From NCBI RefSeq assembly GCF_004912275.1, contig NZ_STGY01000070.1:1-40387 (forward strand): a DNA stretch of 40,387 nt, in the 5' to 3' direction. Each line of letters opens with the position of its first letter. Positions within the stretch are counted from its first letter, which is position 1. The DNA is from Glycomyces buryatensis. GTDB taxonomy: Bacteria > Actinomycetota > Actinomycetes > Mycobacteriales > Micromonosporaceae. Of this stretch, positions 16,761-25,206 are shown piece by piece. A model generated the notes under the pieces. The model searched no databases and was not told where the DNA came from. It saw only the letters and a list, made by a program, of their open reading frames with translations. The position numbers were made by a program, and so were the translations under genes.

Positions 16761-17588
16761 TCAGTTGCCGGCGGCGCCGACCACTCCGGTGGTGAGCAGG
16801 AGCAGGATGATTCCGCCGAATGCGAAGCGGTACCAGACGAAGATCATGAACGAATGCTTGGTCACGAACTTCATCAGCCACGCGACCGAGGCGTAGGCGA
16901 CGACGCCGGAGACGACGATGCCGGTGACCAGCGAGGGGATCGGGACGTTGCCGCCGGCGAGCTGGTCCATTTCCAGGAGGCCGGCGCCGGTGAGGGCGGG
17001 GATGCCGAGGAGGAAGGAGAAGCGGGCGGCGGATTCGCGGTCGAAGTCGCGCAGGAGCCCGGCGGTCATGGTCGCGCCGGAGCGGGAGACGCCGGGGAAG
17101 AGGGAGAGGACCTGGAGGGAGCCGACGAAGATCGCGTCTTTGAGGTTGGCGTGTTGCTCGGTGCGTTGGAGGGTGGCGACGCGTTCGCCGAACCACATGA
17201 CGAACGTCCAGCCGATCGCGCCGATGGCGACGACCCACAGGTTGAAGATCCGGTCGATGTAGTCGGAGGAGATCAAGCCGACGACCACGATCGGGATGGT
17301 GCCGACGATGACGTACCAGCCGTAGCGGTAGTCGTGGCCGCGCTTCTCGCGGTTGAACAGGCCGACGCTGAAGCCCTTGGCGATCCGGACGATGTCCTTC
17401 ATGAAGAACACCAGGATGGCCATGATCGCGCCGCCCTGGATGATCGCGTTGAAGGCGATCACCGACCGGTCGGCGGGGTCGATGCCCAGCAGCTCGGAGA
17501 AGAGCACGAGGTGGCCGGTGGAGGAGATCGGGAGGAACTCGGTGAGGCCCTCCACGATACCCAGAACGACCGCTTGCCAAAGTTCCAA
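16761..17588 (-). CDS. uppP: Undecaprenyl-diphosphatase UppP/BacA
   Basis: A 275-residue polytopic membrane enzyme that removes a phosphate from undecaprenyl diphosphate, recycling the lipid carrier for peptidoglycan synthesis; it also gives resistance to bacitracin. Both family signatures are present: [15 protein letters not shown] (about residues 13-27) and [10 protein letters not shown] in a later loop. Around eight hydrophobic segments follow. The frame is open far upstream, but the TTG at 17588 is chosen because AAGGGGTG lies 6 nt before it and the sequence ELWQAVVLG begins the family normally. It probably leads the uppP-mshC-hypX-phhA series and is divergent from the aldo/keto reductase gene. 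Confidence 0.95.
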   Translation of the reverse strand: MELWQAVVLGIVEGLTEFLPISSTGHLVLFSELLGIDPADRSVIAFNAIIQGGAIMAILVFFMKDIVRIAKGFSVGLFNREKRGHDYRYGWYVIVGTIPIVVVGLISSDYIDRIFNLWVVAIGAIGWTFVMWFGERVATLQRTEQHANLKDAIFVGSLQVLSLFPGVSRSGATMTAGLLRDFDRESAARFSFLLGIPALTGAGLLEMDQLAGGNVPIPSLVTGIVVSGVVAYASVAWLMKFVTKHSFMIFVWYRFAFGGIILLLLTTGVVGAAGN

Positions 17589-17694
17589 AATCGCACCCCT
17601 TTGAGTTTTGCCGTTCGACACTCTAACCGGCAGGCGCCGCCTGGCCGCACCTGGAGCCGACACGCGAGGTTCACTCGATGTACCTTCACTTCCT

Positions 17695-18669
17695 ATGGAA
17701 CGCCGACCACTTGGACGCAGCGGCATCGAGGTTTCCTCCCTCGGGCTTGGAACGATGATGTGGACCACCGATGAGGCCGGTCTGGAGGATGCCGCGGCTC
17801 AAATGCAGACCTTTGTGGAGGCCGGGGGCACGCTGGTGGACACCGCCGACGTGTTCGGGCAGGGCGCCGCGGAGGCCGCGATCGGGCAGATGATCGGCAA
17901 GGTGGTGGCGCGCTCGGAGATCCACATCGCCACCAAGGCGGGGGTGCGCACCGATGGGGCCGACCGCAAGCGCGACACCTCGCGCGGGTGGCTGACACGG
18001 TGCCTGGAGAACTCGCTGCGGCGGCTTGGCACCGACTACATCGACCTGTGGCTGCTGCACGTCTACGACCCCGACACGCCGCTTGAGGAGACGATGTCGG
18101 TGCTCGACGCCGCGGTCTCCAGCGGCAAGGTCCGCTACTTCGGGGTGTCCAATCACACCGGTTGGCAGACGGCGCGGGCCACCTCGTATCAGGGCGCCTG
18201 GCCGGGCCGGGTCCCGGTGGTGGCCAGTCAGGTCGAGTACTCGCTGCTCCAGCGCGGCGTCGAGCGCGAGGTCCTGCCGGCGTGCCTGGCGATGGAGCTG
18301 GGCGTGCTGGCGTGGTCGCCGCTGGGCCGGGGCGTGCTGACCGGCAAGTACCGGTTCGGGCGGCCCACGGACTCGCGGGCCGCCTCGAAGCAGTGGGGGC
18401 GCTTCGCCGGCACGTATCTGGACGAGCGGTCGGCCGGGATCGTGGAGGCCGTCGCCACCGCCGCCGAAGGACTCGGGGTGAGCCCGCTGGAGGTGGCGCT
18501 GGCGTGGGTGCGGGACCAGCCGGGCGTGGCGTCGGCGATCGTGGGCGCCCGCAACGCGACGCAGCTGCGGGCGTCCCTGGCCGCCGAGCAGCTGTTCCTG
18601 CCCCCGGAGATCCGCCTGGCCCTGGACGACGTCTCGGCGCCGACCGTGGGATATCCCGAGAGCTATTGA
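17695..18669 (+). CDS. Aldo/keto reductase-fold protein, catalytic Tyr replaced by Phe
   Basis: A 324-residue TIM-barrel protein of the aldo/keto reductase superfamily. The expected catalytic tetrad is D49 (LVDTAD), tyrosine, K80 (IATKAG) and H121 (WLLHVYDPD). Three are present, but the tyrosine position in DTADVFGQG is F54, with codon TTC. NADPH-binding motifs are otherwise normal (WSPLGRGVLTGKYR, VGARNATQL). Without the proton-donor tyrosine normal carbonyl reduction should be weak, so the function may differ. The ATG at 17695 is chosen over upstream in-frame codons because it begins the family N-terminus MERRPLGRSGIEVS; a TACCTT box lies 8 nt before it. Family certain, activity uncertain. 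Confidence 0.88.
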   Translation: MERRPLGRSGIEVSSLGLGTMMWTTDEAGLEDAAAQMQTFVEAGGTLVDTADVFGQGAAEAAIGQMIGKVVARSEIHIATKAGVRTDGADRKRDTSRGWLTRCLENSLRRLGTDYIDLWLLHVYDPDTPLEETMSVLDAAVSSGKVRYFGVSNHTGWQTARATSYQGAWPGRVPVVASQVEYSLLQRGVEREVLPACLAMELGVLAWSPLGRGVLTGKYRFGRPTDSRAASKQWGRFAGTYLDERSAGIVEAVATAAEGLGVSPLEVALAWVRDQPGVASAIVGARNATQLRASLAAEQLFLPPEIRLALDDVSAPTVGYPESY

Positions 18670-18677
18670 GCGCGGGG

Positions 18678-18701
18678 CGGGGCGGGCCTGGACCCGCCCC
18701 G
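18678..18701. terminator. GC-rich hairpin after aldo/keto reductase gene
   Basis: CGGGGCGGG-cctgga-CCCGCCCCG, a 9-bp stem, starts 9 nt after the stop codon, between two convergent genes. Only a loose T-rich tail follows. Confidence 0.5.
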
Positions 18702-18716
18702 GATTCGTTTCGGGCC

Positions 18717-19211
18717 TTAGCCCTCGCCCATGGAGGCGATCCACTCGTCTACCCGGCGTTCGGCCTCCTTGCGGGGGATGTCCTCTACGCGGGTCATGAT
18801 CGCCCAGCGGCGGCCGAACGGGTCGTTGATGGAGGCGAAGCGGTCGCCGGTGAGGAACACCGACGGCTCCTCGCGGACGATCGCGCCGGCCTCGACGGCC
18901 TTGGCGAATACCGCGTCGCAGTCGGGCACGTAGAGGACGAGGCTCGCGGTGATCTGCTCGGGATCGGGGACGGCCATGCCCCACTGGGGATTCGGGTCGG
19001 CGAGTTGGAGGATCGAATCGCCGATCTGGATCTCGCAGTGCATGACCGAGCCGTCGGGGCCGTCATTGCGGGTCAGGACCTTCGCGTCGAAGACCTGCTC
19101 ATAGAACTCGATGGCCTTGGCCGCCTCGTTGCACACGATGAACGGGGTGATCGAGTGGTATCCCTCGGGGATCGGATTCACGTTGGCGTCGTGCTTGGGT
19201 TCAGTGCTCAT
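18717..19211 (-). CDS. VOC (glyoxalase/PhnB-like) family protein
   Basis: A 164-residue vicinal-oxygen-chelate protein of the PhnB-like group. It has the paired beta-alpha-beta-beta-beta units typical of the family (SITPFIVCNEAAKAIEFYEQVFDAKV, HCEIQIGDSILQLAD, and DPFGRRWAIMTRVEDI at the C-terminus). The metal and substrate are not predictable. The ATG at 19211 (MSTEPKHD) is preferred over an in-frame codon 17 residues upstream. It is divergent from an AraC-type regulator, 74 nt away; VOC/AraC pairs are common in actinobacteria, so this is probably its target gene. It converges on the aldo/keto reductase gene. Confidence 0.85.
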   Translation of the reverse strand: MSTEPKHDANVNPIPEGYHSITPFIVCNEAAKAIEFYEQVFDAKVLTRNDGPDGSVMHCEIQIGDSILQLADPNPQWGMAVPDPEQITASLVLYVPDCDAVFAKAVEAGAIVREEPSVFLTGDRFASINDPFGRRWAIMTRVEDIPRKEAERRVDEWIASMGEG

Positions 19212-19272
19212 GGGGCCAAGTCTGTCGGCCGGGCCGGGGCTCCGCTTGTAAAAAAGCGTCATACCCCCGAAT

Positions 19273-19278
19273 TAGTAT
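19273..19278 (+). promoter_or_regulatory. Putative -10 box for leaderless AraC-regulator mRNA
   Basis: TAGTAT, then 7 nt, then the GTG at 19286. A possible -35, TTGTAA, lies at 19246-19251, inside a small CGCTT...AAGCG inverted repeat; the spacing of 21 nt is long. Confidence 0.5.
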
Positions 19279-19285
19279 CGGACAC

Positions 19286-20122
19286 GTGGAAATACCGACC
19301 GCCAGCGACAAGGGCCTGCTGCGGCCACAGGAAGCAGCCGCCCACATTGACCTGCGGCGTTACCCTGCCGAGGGTCCGATCGGCGCCTATGTCGAGCGGT
19401 ACTGGTCGGTGCGTTGGGACCTGCCCGAGGACGCCTCGTACGAGTCGGTGGTCATCCCCCACCCGTGCGTCAACCTCAGTTTCATGCCGGTCCTGGGCGC
19501 CGAGGTCCACGGCCCCGGCACGGCGGTCTCACGGCACCCGCTCACCGGCGCGGGGCGGGTCTTCGGGGCCAAGTTCAGGCCCGGCGGGTTCAGCGCCTTG
19601 ACCGGCGAGGACGGGACGCATTTCGCGGACTGGTCGGTCTCGGCCGCGGCGGTGTTCGGCCCCGTCGCCGACGAGCTCAACCGGATCGTCATGGGCGGCG
19701 GGGATATCGAGGCGACCGGGGCCGTCTCGGCGTTCCTCTCCGAGCGATTGCCGCCGCGGCCCGATCCGCGCTATGTGGATCTGCTGCGTATCGTCGGGAC
19801 GATGCTCTCGGACCGGGGCATTACCCGGGTCGACCAGGTCGCCGAGCGGTTCGCCATGTCCCCCAAGCGCCTCCAGCGGCTCTTCGGGAGCTATATCGGC
19901 CTGGGCCCGAAGTGGCTGATCCGCCGCTACCGGCTCCACGACGCGGCCGACCGGCTCGCCGAGGACCGAGACGTGGACCTGGCCCGCCTCGCCGCTGAAC
20001 TCGGCTGGACGGACCAGGCGCACTTCACGCACGACTTCAAGGACTTGATCGGGTCTCCTCCGGCCGAGTACGCCGCCGCGTGCGCCTCGGCCGGAAGGGA
20101 ACTGGTCATGGCGGTGCGATGA
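19286..20122 (+). CDS. AraC-family regulator with DUF6597-like N-domain
   Basis: A 278-residue transcription factor. The N-terminal part resembles the DUF6597 sensor domain (IGAYVERYWSVRWDLP, then VVIPHPCVNLSFM and FGAKFRPGGFSAL). The C-terminal AraC double helix-turn-helix is clear (DQVAERFAMSPKRLQRLFGSYIGLGPKWLIRRYRL and DLARLAAELGWTDQAHFTHDFKDLIGSPPAEY). The start is GTG at 19286; there is no Shine-Dalgarno and a -10 box lies 7 nt upstream. It is divergent from the VOC gene, which is its likely target. It ends 13 nt from the convergent ABC-F gene. The ligand is unknown. Confidence 0.9.
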   Translation: MEIPTASDKGLLRPQEAAAHIDLRRYPAEGPIGAYVERYWSVRWDLPEDASYESVVIPHPCVNLSFMPVLGAEVHGPGTAVSRHPLTGAGRVFGAKFRPGGFSALTGEDGTHFADWSVSAAAVFGPVADELNRIVMGGGDIEATGAVSAFLSERLPPRPDPRYVDLLRIVGTMLSDRGITRVDQVAERFAMSPKRLQRLFGSYIGLGPKWLIRRYRLHDAADRLAEDRDVDLARLAAELGWTDQAHFTHDFKDLIGSPPAEYAAACASAGRELVMAVR

Positions 20123-20135
20123 CCACGCAGGCCCA

Positions 20136-21758
20136 TTACGTTGCGCTGATCGAGCCGGCGTCCATCGCCAGGCGGCGCCCGGTGAAGGACTCGCGCAAGC
20201 GCCGGTCGTGGCTGACCAGGACCACAGTGCCGGTGTAGGACTCCAGCGCCGTCTGGAGCTCCTCGGCGAGCACCGGGGACAGGTGGTTCGTCGGCTCGTC
20301 CAGCAGCAGCACGTCCACCGGCCTGGTGACCAGGCGGGCAAGTTCGAGGCGGCGGCGCTGGCCTACGGACAGTGCGGCCACCGGGGTCTCGCACTGCTCG
20401 GGCGTGAACAGGCCCAGGCGCAGGAGCGCTTCGACATGTTCGTCGATCGTGCCCACTCGGCCCTCGGCGAAGGACCGCAGCACCGACTGCTGCGCCGAGC
20501 CCGGTCCGGAGAGCTGCCGCAGGTGGCCGACTGCGCCATTGCGTTCCGCCCCGCCTTCGTCGGGTTCGAGTTCACCCGCGAGGACCCGCATCAGCGTGGT
20601 CTTGCCCGCGCCATTGGGTCCGGTCACCAGGACCCGCTCGCCGGGCGCGATCTGGAGATCGGCGACCTTGAGCCGATCGCCGACGCGGACGTCCGTCAGC
20701 CGCAGGGCGGCCGATTCGGATTCCGCTCCGGCGACTGCGAGGTCGGCGTTGAACCGCATCGGCTCGGGCGGCGGCGGGACCGGATTCGTGTGCAGCCGTT
20801 CGAGCTGCTGCTTCGCGACCTTGATGCGGCTGCTGGCCCCGTGGGTGCGGCCGCGCAGTCGGAAGGCGCCGGTGCCCATGCCGGCCTTCTCCATCTTGCG
20901 CGGGATCGCGTCCATGCTCGCGGCATTGCTCTCGACGATGCGGCTCTGCCGCTCTACCTCGATGGTCCAGTGTTCATAGGCCTCCTCGGCTTGCTGGCGT
21001 TCGACGGCCTTCGCGGTCAGGTAACCGGTGTAGCCGTTGCCATAGCGGCGCGCCCTGCGGTCGGCCACCTCGATCATGGTGGTGGTGATGGCGTCCAGGA
21101 ACGCCCGGTCGTGGCTCACGGCCACGACGGTGCCGCGCCAGTCCCGAAGCTGCGCTTCGAGCCAGGTCACGGCCGCGTCGTCGAGGTCGTTCGACGGCTC
21201 GTCGAGCAGCAGCAGCGCGGGCCGGGCCGCGAGGGTCGCGGCCAGCATGAGGCGCGAACGCTCGCCGCCCGAGAGCGTCCCGATCGGACGGTCCCGGTCG
21301 ATTCCGGGCAGTCCCAGGGCGGCACAGGCGAGTTCGACCCGGAGGTCGGCGTCCCAGCCGTCGCGGGCCTCGAAGCGGGCCAGCAAGTCCGCATACGCCT
21401 CGGCGGCTGCTTCATCGCCGTCGGCAAGGGCGCGTTGGGATTCGCGCATGGCGGCCTCGATCTCGCGCAGGTCGGCCAGCGCGAGGTCGATGGCGTCGGC
21501 GACGGTGCGGTCCGCGGGCAGGTCGAGACTCTGCGGCAGGTAGCCGATGCCACCGGGCGAGGCCACGGTGAGTTCGCCGTTGTCGGGCGCCTCCACCTGG
21601 GCCAGGAGCCGCAGCAGGGTCGATTTGCCGGAGCCGTTGTCGCCGACGATGCCGACCTTCTCCCCCGGTTTGACCGTGAGGGAGATCCGGTCGAGGACCA
21701 CGTGGTCCCCGTATCGCTTGGTGACTTCTACAATGGCTAGTTGGGAATGGCGAAGCAC
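20136..21758 (-). CDS. ABC-F ATPase, antibiotic-resistance-type ribosomal protection
   Basis: A 540-residue soluble ABC-F protein with two ATPase domains and no membrane segments. Domain 1 has Walker A GDNGSGKST (39-47), signature LSGGERSR and Walker B LLLLDEPSNDLD. Domain 2 has Walker A GPNGAGKTT, a variant signature LSVGQRRR and Walker B VLLLDEPTNHL. A charged interdomain linker (VERQQAEEAYEHWTIEVERQSRIVE...) lies between. It resembles the actinomycete OleB/TlrC/LmrC-type group that removes macrolides, lincosamides or streptogramins from the ribosome; this is inferred from the family pattern. The GTG at 21758 follows CTGGAGG 5 nt upstream; the frame is open further up. A roughly 185-nt leader with a mini-ORF precedes it. 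Confidence 0.88.
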   Translation of the reverse strand: MLRHSQLAIVEVTKRYGDHVVLDRISLTVKPGEKVGIVGDNGSGKSTLLRLLAQVEAPDNGELTVASPGGIGYLPQSLDLPADRTVADAIDLALADLREIEAAMRESQRALADGDEAAAEAYADLLARFEARDGWDADLRVELACAALGLPGIDRDRPIGTLSGGERSRLMLAATLAARPALLLLDEPSNDLDDAAVTWLEAQLRDWRGTVVAVSHDRAFLDAITTTMIEVADRRARRYGNGYTGYLTAKAVERQQAEEAYEHWTIEVERQSRIVESNAASMDAIPRKMEKAGMGTGAFRLRGRTHGASSRIKVAKQQLERLHTNPVPPPPEPMRFNADLAVAGAESESAALRLTDVRVGDRLKVADLQIAPGERVLVTGPNGAGKTTLMRVLAGELEPDEGGAERNGAVGHLRQLSGPGSAQQSVLRSFAEGRVGTIDEHVEALLRLGLFTPEQCETPVAALSVGQRRRLELARLVTRPVDVLLLDEPTNHLSPVLAEELQTALESYTGTVVLVSHDRRLRESFTGRRLAMDAGSISAT

Positions 21759-21956
21759 TGGCGCCTCCAGGCGGCCGATCGCGAATAAGGGAATGCGAAG
21801 TGGCGGCGCAGTCTCAAGTGGCCTCGAACGGTGCCAAAGCACGGTGAGGCGTTGGAAGTGAAGTGAGAATGCGAGCGCCTGGCCTGTTCGCGGAGCGGTG
21901 CTCTACGCGAGGGCCGATCGGCCTCTAAAGAAAAATCATCATTGCGTCAGAGCATA
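21759..21956 (-). promoter_or_regulatory. Leader region of the ABC-F gene (possible attenuator)
   Basis: On the minus strand a TATGCT -10 box (21951-21956) is 8 nt before a 5-codon reading frame. The leader then runs about 165 nt to the GTG. Two copies of GGCCGATCG (21912-21920 and 21773-21781) bracket it and can pair over 9 nt in the RNA; the second lies immediately upstream of the GGAGG at 21764-21768, so pairing could affect translation. Resistance ABC-F genes are often controlled by drug-sensing leaders. Confidence 0.45.
21925..21942 (-). CDS. Putative leader peptide MMIFL upstream of ABC-F gene
   Basis: Five codons, ATG ATG ATT TTT CTT, then TAG, begin 8 nt after a TATGCT box, so it would be translated from a leaderless start. 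Such a short hydrophobic peptide fits the stalling peptides upstream of macrolide and lincosamide resistance genes. It is only a candidate: five codons can occur by chance. Confidence 0.3.
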   Translation of the reverse strand: MMIFL

Positions 21957-21988
21957 AGGGCGGCGGGGGCGGCCCGTCCAGCCGGTTT

Positions 21989-22030
21989 CGGCGGCGGATC
22001 CGGTGAGGGTGGTCACCGGATCCGCCGCCG
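21989..22030 (-). terminator. Terminator of the M20 peptidase gene
   Basis: An 18-bp perfect stem (left arm 21989-22006, right arm 22013-22030) with a 6-nt loop GGGTGG lies 16 nt after the stop codon. It also insulates the ABC-F promoter. Confidence 0.75.
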
Positions 22031-22046
22031 TCGCGCCCCGGCCGCA

Positions 22047-23366
22047 TTACACCTGGGAGAGGAAGCGGTCCATGGTGTCGACACCGAACTTGAGTCCGTC
22101 GAGCGGGACGCGCTCGTCGATCCCGTGGAAGAGGGCGGTGAAGTCCAGGTCTGCGGGGAGCTTGAGCGGGGCGAAGCCGAAGCAGCGGATGCCGAGCGTC
22201 GCGAAGGCCTTGCCGTCAGTGCCGCCGGAGAGCATGTACGGAACCGTCTTGGCGCCGGGGTCGGTGATGCGGATGGCCTCGGCCATCGCGTCGACCAGGG
22301 GTCCGTCGAAGGTGGTCTCGTAGCCGGGCTGGCGGATCTCGTAGTCGAATTCGATGCCGTCGCCGGCCAGTTCCCGCAGCTTGGCCTCGAGTTCGTCATT
22401 GCGCCCGGGGAGCGAGCGGCAGTCCAGGACGGCCTCGGCGGTGGAAGGGATGACATTGGTCTTGTATCCCGCGTCGAGGCGGGTCGGGTTGGCGGTGTTG
22501 CGGAGCGTGGCGCCGATGAGGCGGGAGATCGGTCCGAGCTTGGCGACGGCCTCGTCGGGGTTGTCGGGGTCGAACTCGATGTCGGTGAGCTCGGAGACCG
22601 AGTCGAGGAACTGACGCACCGTCGGGGTCATCTCGATCGGGAACTCATGCTGCCCGATATTGGCGACGGCCCTGGACAGGCGGGTGACGGCGTTGTCGTC
22701 GTGGAGCATCGAGCCGTGTCCGGGGCGGCCGGTGGCGCGCAGGCGCAGCCAGTCGAGCCCCTTCTCGGCGGTTTGGACCAGGTAGACGCGCAGGTCGTTG
22801 GAGAGCGTGACGGAGAATCCGCCGACCTCGCCGACGGCCTCGGTGACGCCCTCGAACACCTCGGGGTGCTCTTCGACCATGAAGCGGGCGCCGTAGTCGG
22901 AGCCGGCCTCTTCGTCGGCGGTGAACAGCAGGACCAGGTCGCGCGGCGGGACCTTGCCCTCGCGCCGCCAGCGGCGGACGACCGCGAGGAGCATCGCGTC
23001 GAAGTCCTTCATGTCGACGGCGCCACGGCCCCACAGGTAGCCGTCCTTGATCTCGCCGCCGAAGGGGTGGACCGACCACTCGTCGGCCTCGGCCGGGACG
23101 ACGTCGAGGTGGCCGTGCAGCAGCAGCGCCCCGCGCGAGGGGTCGGCCCCGGGGTAGCGGGCGGCCACGGAAGCGCGGCCGGGCGCGGATTCATAGATCT
23201 TGGCCTCGAGCCCGACCTCGGCGAGTTTCTCGGCGACGTACTCGGCAGCCGCGCGTTCGCCCTTGGCGGTGTCGTTGTCGCCGGTGTTGGTGGTGTCGAT
23301 GCGGATGAGGTCGCGGGCGATCTCGACGACCTCGTCATCCGGGTGGGGCTTCACGGTTTCTGCCAT
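22047..23366 (-). CDS. M20-family metallopeptidase (ArgE/DapE/carboxypeptidase type)
   Basis: A 439-residue cytosolic zinc peptidase or amidohydrolase. The metal-binding and catalytic motifs are complete: LLLHGHLDVVPA, the bridging aspartate in GRGAVDMKDFD, the general-base pair in LFTADEEAGSDYGARF, and the distal histidine in FHGIDERV; the dimerisation domain contains the ATGRPGHGSM segment. Close relatives are annotated only as M20/M25/M40 dipeptidases, and the substrate cannot be told from sequence. The ATG is at 23366 with no strong Shine-Dalgarno. It is 94 nt downstream of the antiporter gene in the same direction. Confidence 0.93.
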   Translation of the reverse strand: MAETVKPHPDDEVVEIARDLIRIDTTNTGDNDTAKGERAAAEYVAEKLAEVGLEAKIYESAPGRASVAARYPGADPSRGALLLHGHLDVVPAEADEWSVHPFGGEIKDGYLWGRGAVDMKDFDAMLLAVVRRWRREGKVPPRDLVLLFTADEEAGSDYGARFMVEEHPEVFEGVTEAVGEVGGFSVTLSNDLRVYLVQTAEKGLDWLRLRATGRPGHGSMLHDDNAVTRLSRAVANIGQHEFPIEMTPTVRQFLDSVSELTDIEFDPDNPDEAVAKLGPISRLIGATLRNTANPTRLDAGYKTNVIPSTAEAVLDCRSLPGRNDELEAKLRELAGDGIEFDYEIRQPGYETTFDGPLVDAMAEAIRITDPGAKTVPYMLSGGTDGKAFATLGIRCFGFAPLKLPADLDFTALFHGIDERVPLDGLKFGVDTMDRFLSQV

Positions 23367-23460
23367 CGTTGATTTCTATCAAGTGCCCCATCAGTCCCCT
23401 ACGGCGCAGGGCGTACGGCTGTCGCTGTCTTCACTTCGGACCGGTCCGGCCGGTGCCGGG

Positions 23461-24657
23461 TCATCCCGCCGCGGCGGTCGCGGCGCGGCGACGGGCGCGG
23501 AGCTTGGCCTTGCGGCGGGCGGTGATCGGTTCGGCCAGGCGCGGCGCGATGGGGCCGAGCGCAGCGAGGATGAGGACGTAGGCGGCCGTCATGGTGCCGA
23601 GCGTCGCGTTGACTCCGGCGGCGACGGCGAGCCCGGCGATGACGATGGAGAACTCCCCGCGCGGCATCAGGACGAGGCCGGCGCGGAGCTTGCCGGTGAA
23701 GGCCGAGCCGGAGCGTCCGGCGGCCCACCAGCCGGTGGCGAACTTGGTGGCGATGCAGACGATGGCGAGGAGTATGGCGACCGGCAGGACCGGTGGCAGG
23801 TCGGCGGGGACGGTCGAGAGTCCGAAGTTGACGAAGAAGATCGCCGAGAACAGGTTCTTGAGCGGCTCCAGGACCTCTTCGGCCTGGCGGGAGACCTCGC
23901 CGGAGAGCGCGATGCCGACGAAGAACGCGCCGACGGCGGCCGAGACGTGGACGAGTTCGGCCAGTCCGGCGACGACCAGGACGATGCCCATGACCTTGAG
24001 CATGAGGATCTCGTTGCTCGGGGAGGCCAGGAACCGGGACAGGGTCGCGCCGCCGCGGGAGGCGACGAAGAACGCGGCCGCGACGGCCACGAGCGCCAGC
24101 CCGAGTCCCCAGGCCGCCTGCGAGAACGCGAGTCCGGCCAGGAGCGTCGTGACGATCGGCAGGTAGATCGCCATCATGAGGTCCTCGGCCACGAGCAGCG
24201 CGAGCACAGTGGGCGTCTCGCGGTTACCGAGCCATCCCAGGTCGCTGAGGACCTTCGCGATGATGCCGGAGGAGGACACGTAGGTGACGCCGCCGAAGAC
24301 GATCGCACCGACGGGGCCCCAGCCGAGCAGCAGCGCGCAGACCACGCCGGGCGCGGCATTGAGGACGAGGTCGACCAGGGCGGCCAGCCAGGAGGTCTTC
24401 ATGGTGCCGAGCAGTTCGCGCGGCGTGTATTCGAGGCCGAGGGTGAACAGCAACAGCACCACGCCGACTTCGGCGCCGACCTCCAGGAAGCCGTCGATCG
24501 CGTGGAGTTCGTAAATGCCGCCGGCGCCGAAGGCGAGGCCGGCGATCAGGTAGAGCGGGATCGCCGAGACGCTGAATCGGCCGGCGAGGGCCCCGAGCAG
24601 GCCGAGCGCTCCGATGAGGAGGCCGAGTTCGAGAAGGAGCTCGACGGTGTTGTGCAT
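23461..24657 (-). CDS. CPA2-type K+(cation)/H+ antiporter (KhtU-like)
   Basis: A 398-residue polytopic antiporter of the monovalent cation:proton antiporter-2 family, with about 11-12 hydrophobic helices. Typical family segments are FLEVGAEVGVVLLLFTLGLEY, VLALLVAEDLMMAIYLPI and LRAGLVLMPRGEFSIVIAGLA. The C-terminus has a basic tail (ARRKAKLRARRR) but no RCK domain, since that is encoded by the gene just upstream. The start is ATG at 24657, in a TAATG overlap with that gene, so the two are translationally coupled. The pair resembles KhtT-KhtU, which exports K+ in exchange for protons and is regulated by cyclic di-AMP in firmicutes. Confidence 0.9.
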   Translation of the reverse strand: MHNTVELLLELGLLIGALGLLGALAGRFSVSAIPLYLIAGLAFGAGGIYELHAIDGFLEVGAEVGVVLLLFTLGLEYTPRELLGTMKTSWLAALVDLVLNAAPGVVCALLLGWGPVGAIVFGGVTYVSSSGIIAKVLSDLGWLGNRETPTVLALLVAEDLMMAIYLPIVTTLLAGLAFSQAAWGLGLALVAVAAAFFVASRGGATLSRFLASPSNEILMLKVMGIVLVVAGLAELVHVSAAVGAFFVGIALSGEVSRQAEEVLEPLKNLFSAIFFVNFGLSTVPADLPPVLPVAILLAIVCIATKFATGWWAAGRSGSAFTGKLRAGLVLMPRGEFSIVIAGLAVAAGVNATLGTMTAAYVLILAALGPIAPRLAEPITARRKAKLRARRRAATAAAG

Positions 24658-25142
24658 TATTCGATGCCGCGCAGGATGCGATCGACGCCGTCGACGGCCT
24701 CTTCGGTTCCGATGGTGACCAGGCGGTCGCCGACATGGAGGAGCGAGGAGGGCGTCGGCCCGGTCTCGACCCCGTCGGAGCGGACGATCGCGACGATGGA
24801 GGCGCCGGTCCGGGTCCGGGCCCGGGTGTCCCCAAGGGACCGTTCCGCGTAGGGGCTGGTGGCGTCGACGTGGAGCTGGCGCGAGACGAGGTTGTCGATC
24901 TCGTGGTGGAGCCGGTTGATCTTCTCGATGATGCGGGCACCACCGAGAAGTTCCCCGAGCGCTCCGGACTCCTCGGCGTCGAGGACGACGCATTCGAGGG
25001 CCGAATCGGGGTCGTCGGGGTCGTAGAGGATGAAGTCGCGGCGGCCTTCGCGGTGGGCCACGACCCCGAGTCTCACACCCCGTTTGGTCTCGAATTCGAA
25101 CCGTACGCCGATGCCTGGCAACTCGGTTCGTTCCACGTCCAC
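24657..25142 (-). CDS. TrkA-C/RCK-C regulatory subunit of antiporter (KhtT-like)
   Basis: A 161-residue cytoplasmic regulator. Its N-terminal domain (GIGVRFEFETKRGVRLGVVAHREGRRDFILYD) matches KhtT-type proteins, and residues about 80-160 form an RCK_C domain (LLHVGDRLVTIGTEEAVDGVDRILRG). In KhtTU systems this subunit gates the antiporter in response to pH and nucleotides. The start is GTG at 25142, 9 nt after AGGGAG. The stop TAA overlaps the ATG of the antiporter by 1 nt. The upstream transglutaminase-like gene ends 64 nt before it. Confidence 0.88.
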   Translation of the reverse strand: MDVERTELPGIGVRFEFETKRGVRLGVVAHREGRRDFILYDPDDPDSALECVVLDAEESGALGELLGGARIIEKINRLHHEIDNLVSRQLHVDATSPYAERSLGDTRARTRTGASIVAIVRSDGVETGPTPSSLLHVGDRLVTIGTEEAVDGVDRILRGIE

Positions 25143-25206
25143 TTTTGGTCACTCCCTCGTTGTCGCTGACGCAGAGAACCGTATCTCAAGGCGGACGGGC
25201 GCGGCC

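Noticed and set aside
20208..21740. Plus-strand frame of 510 codons opposite the ABC-F gene, and similar ones opposite the M20 and antiporter genes (21942-23372, 23200-24852)
   Set aside because: Antisense shadows of well-supported genes; sequence is Gly/Asp/Glu/Val-rich with no motif.
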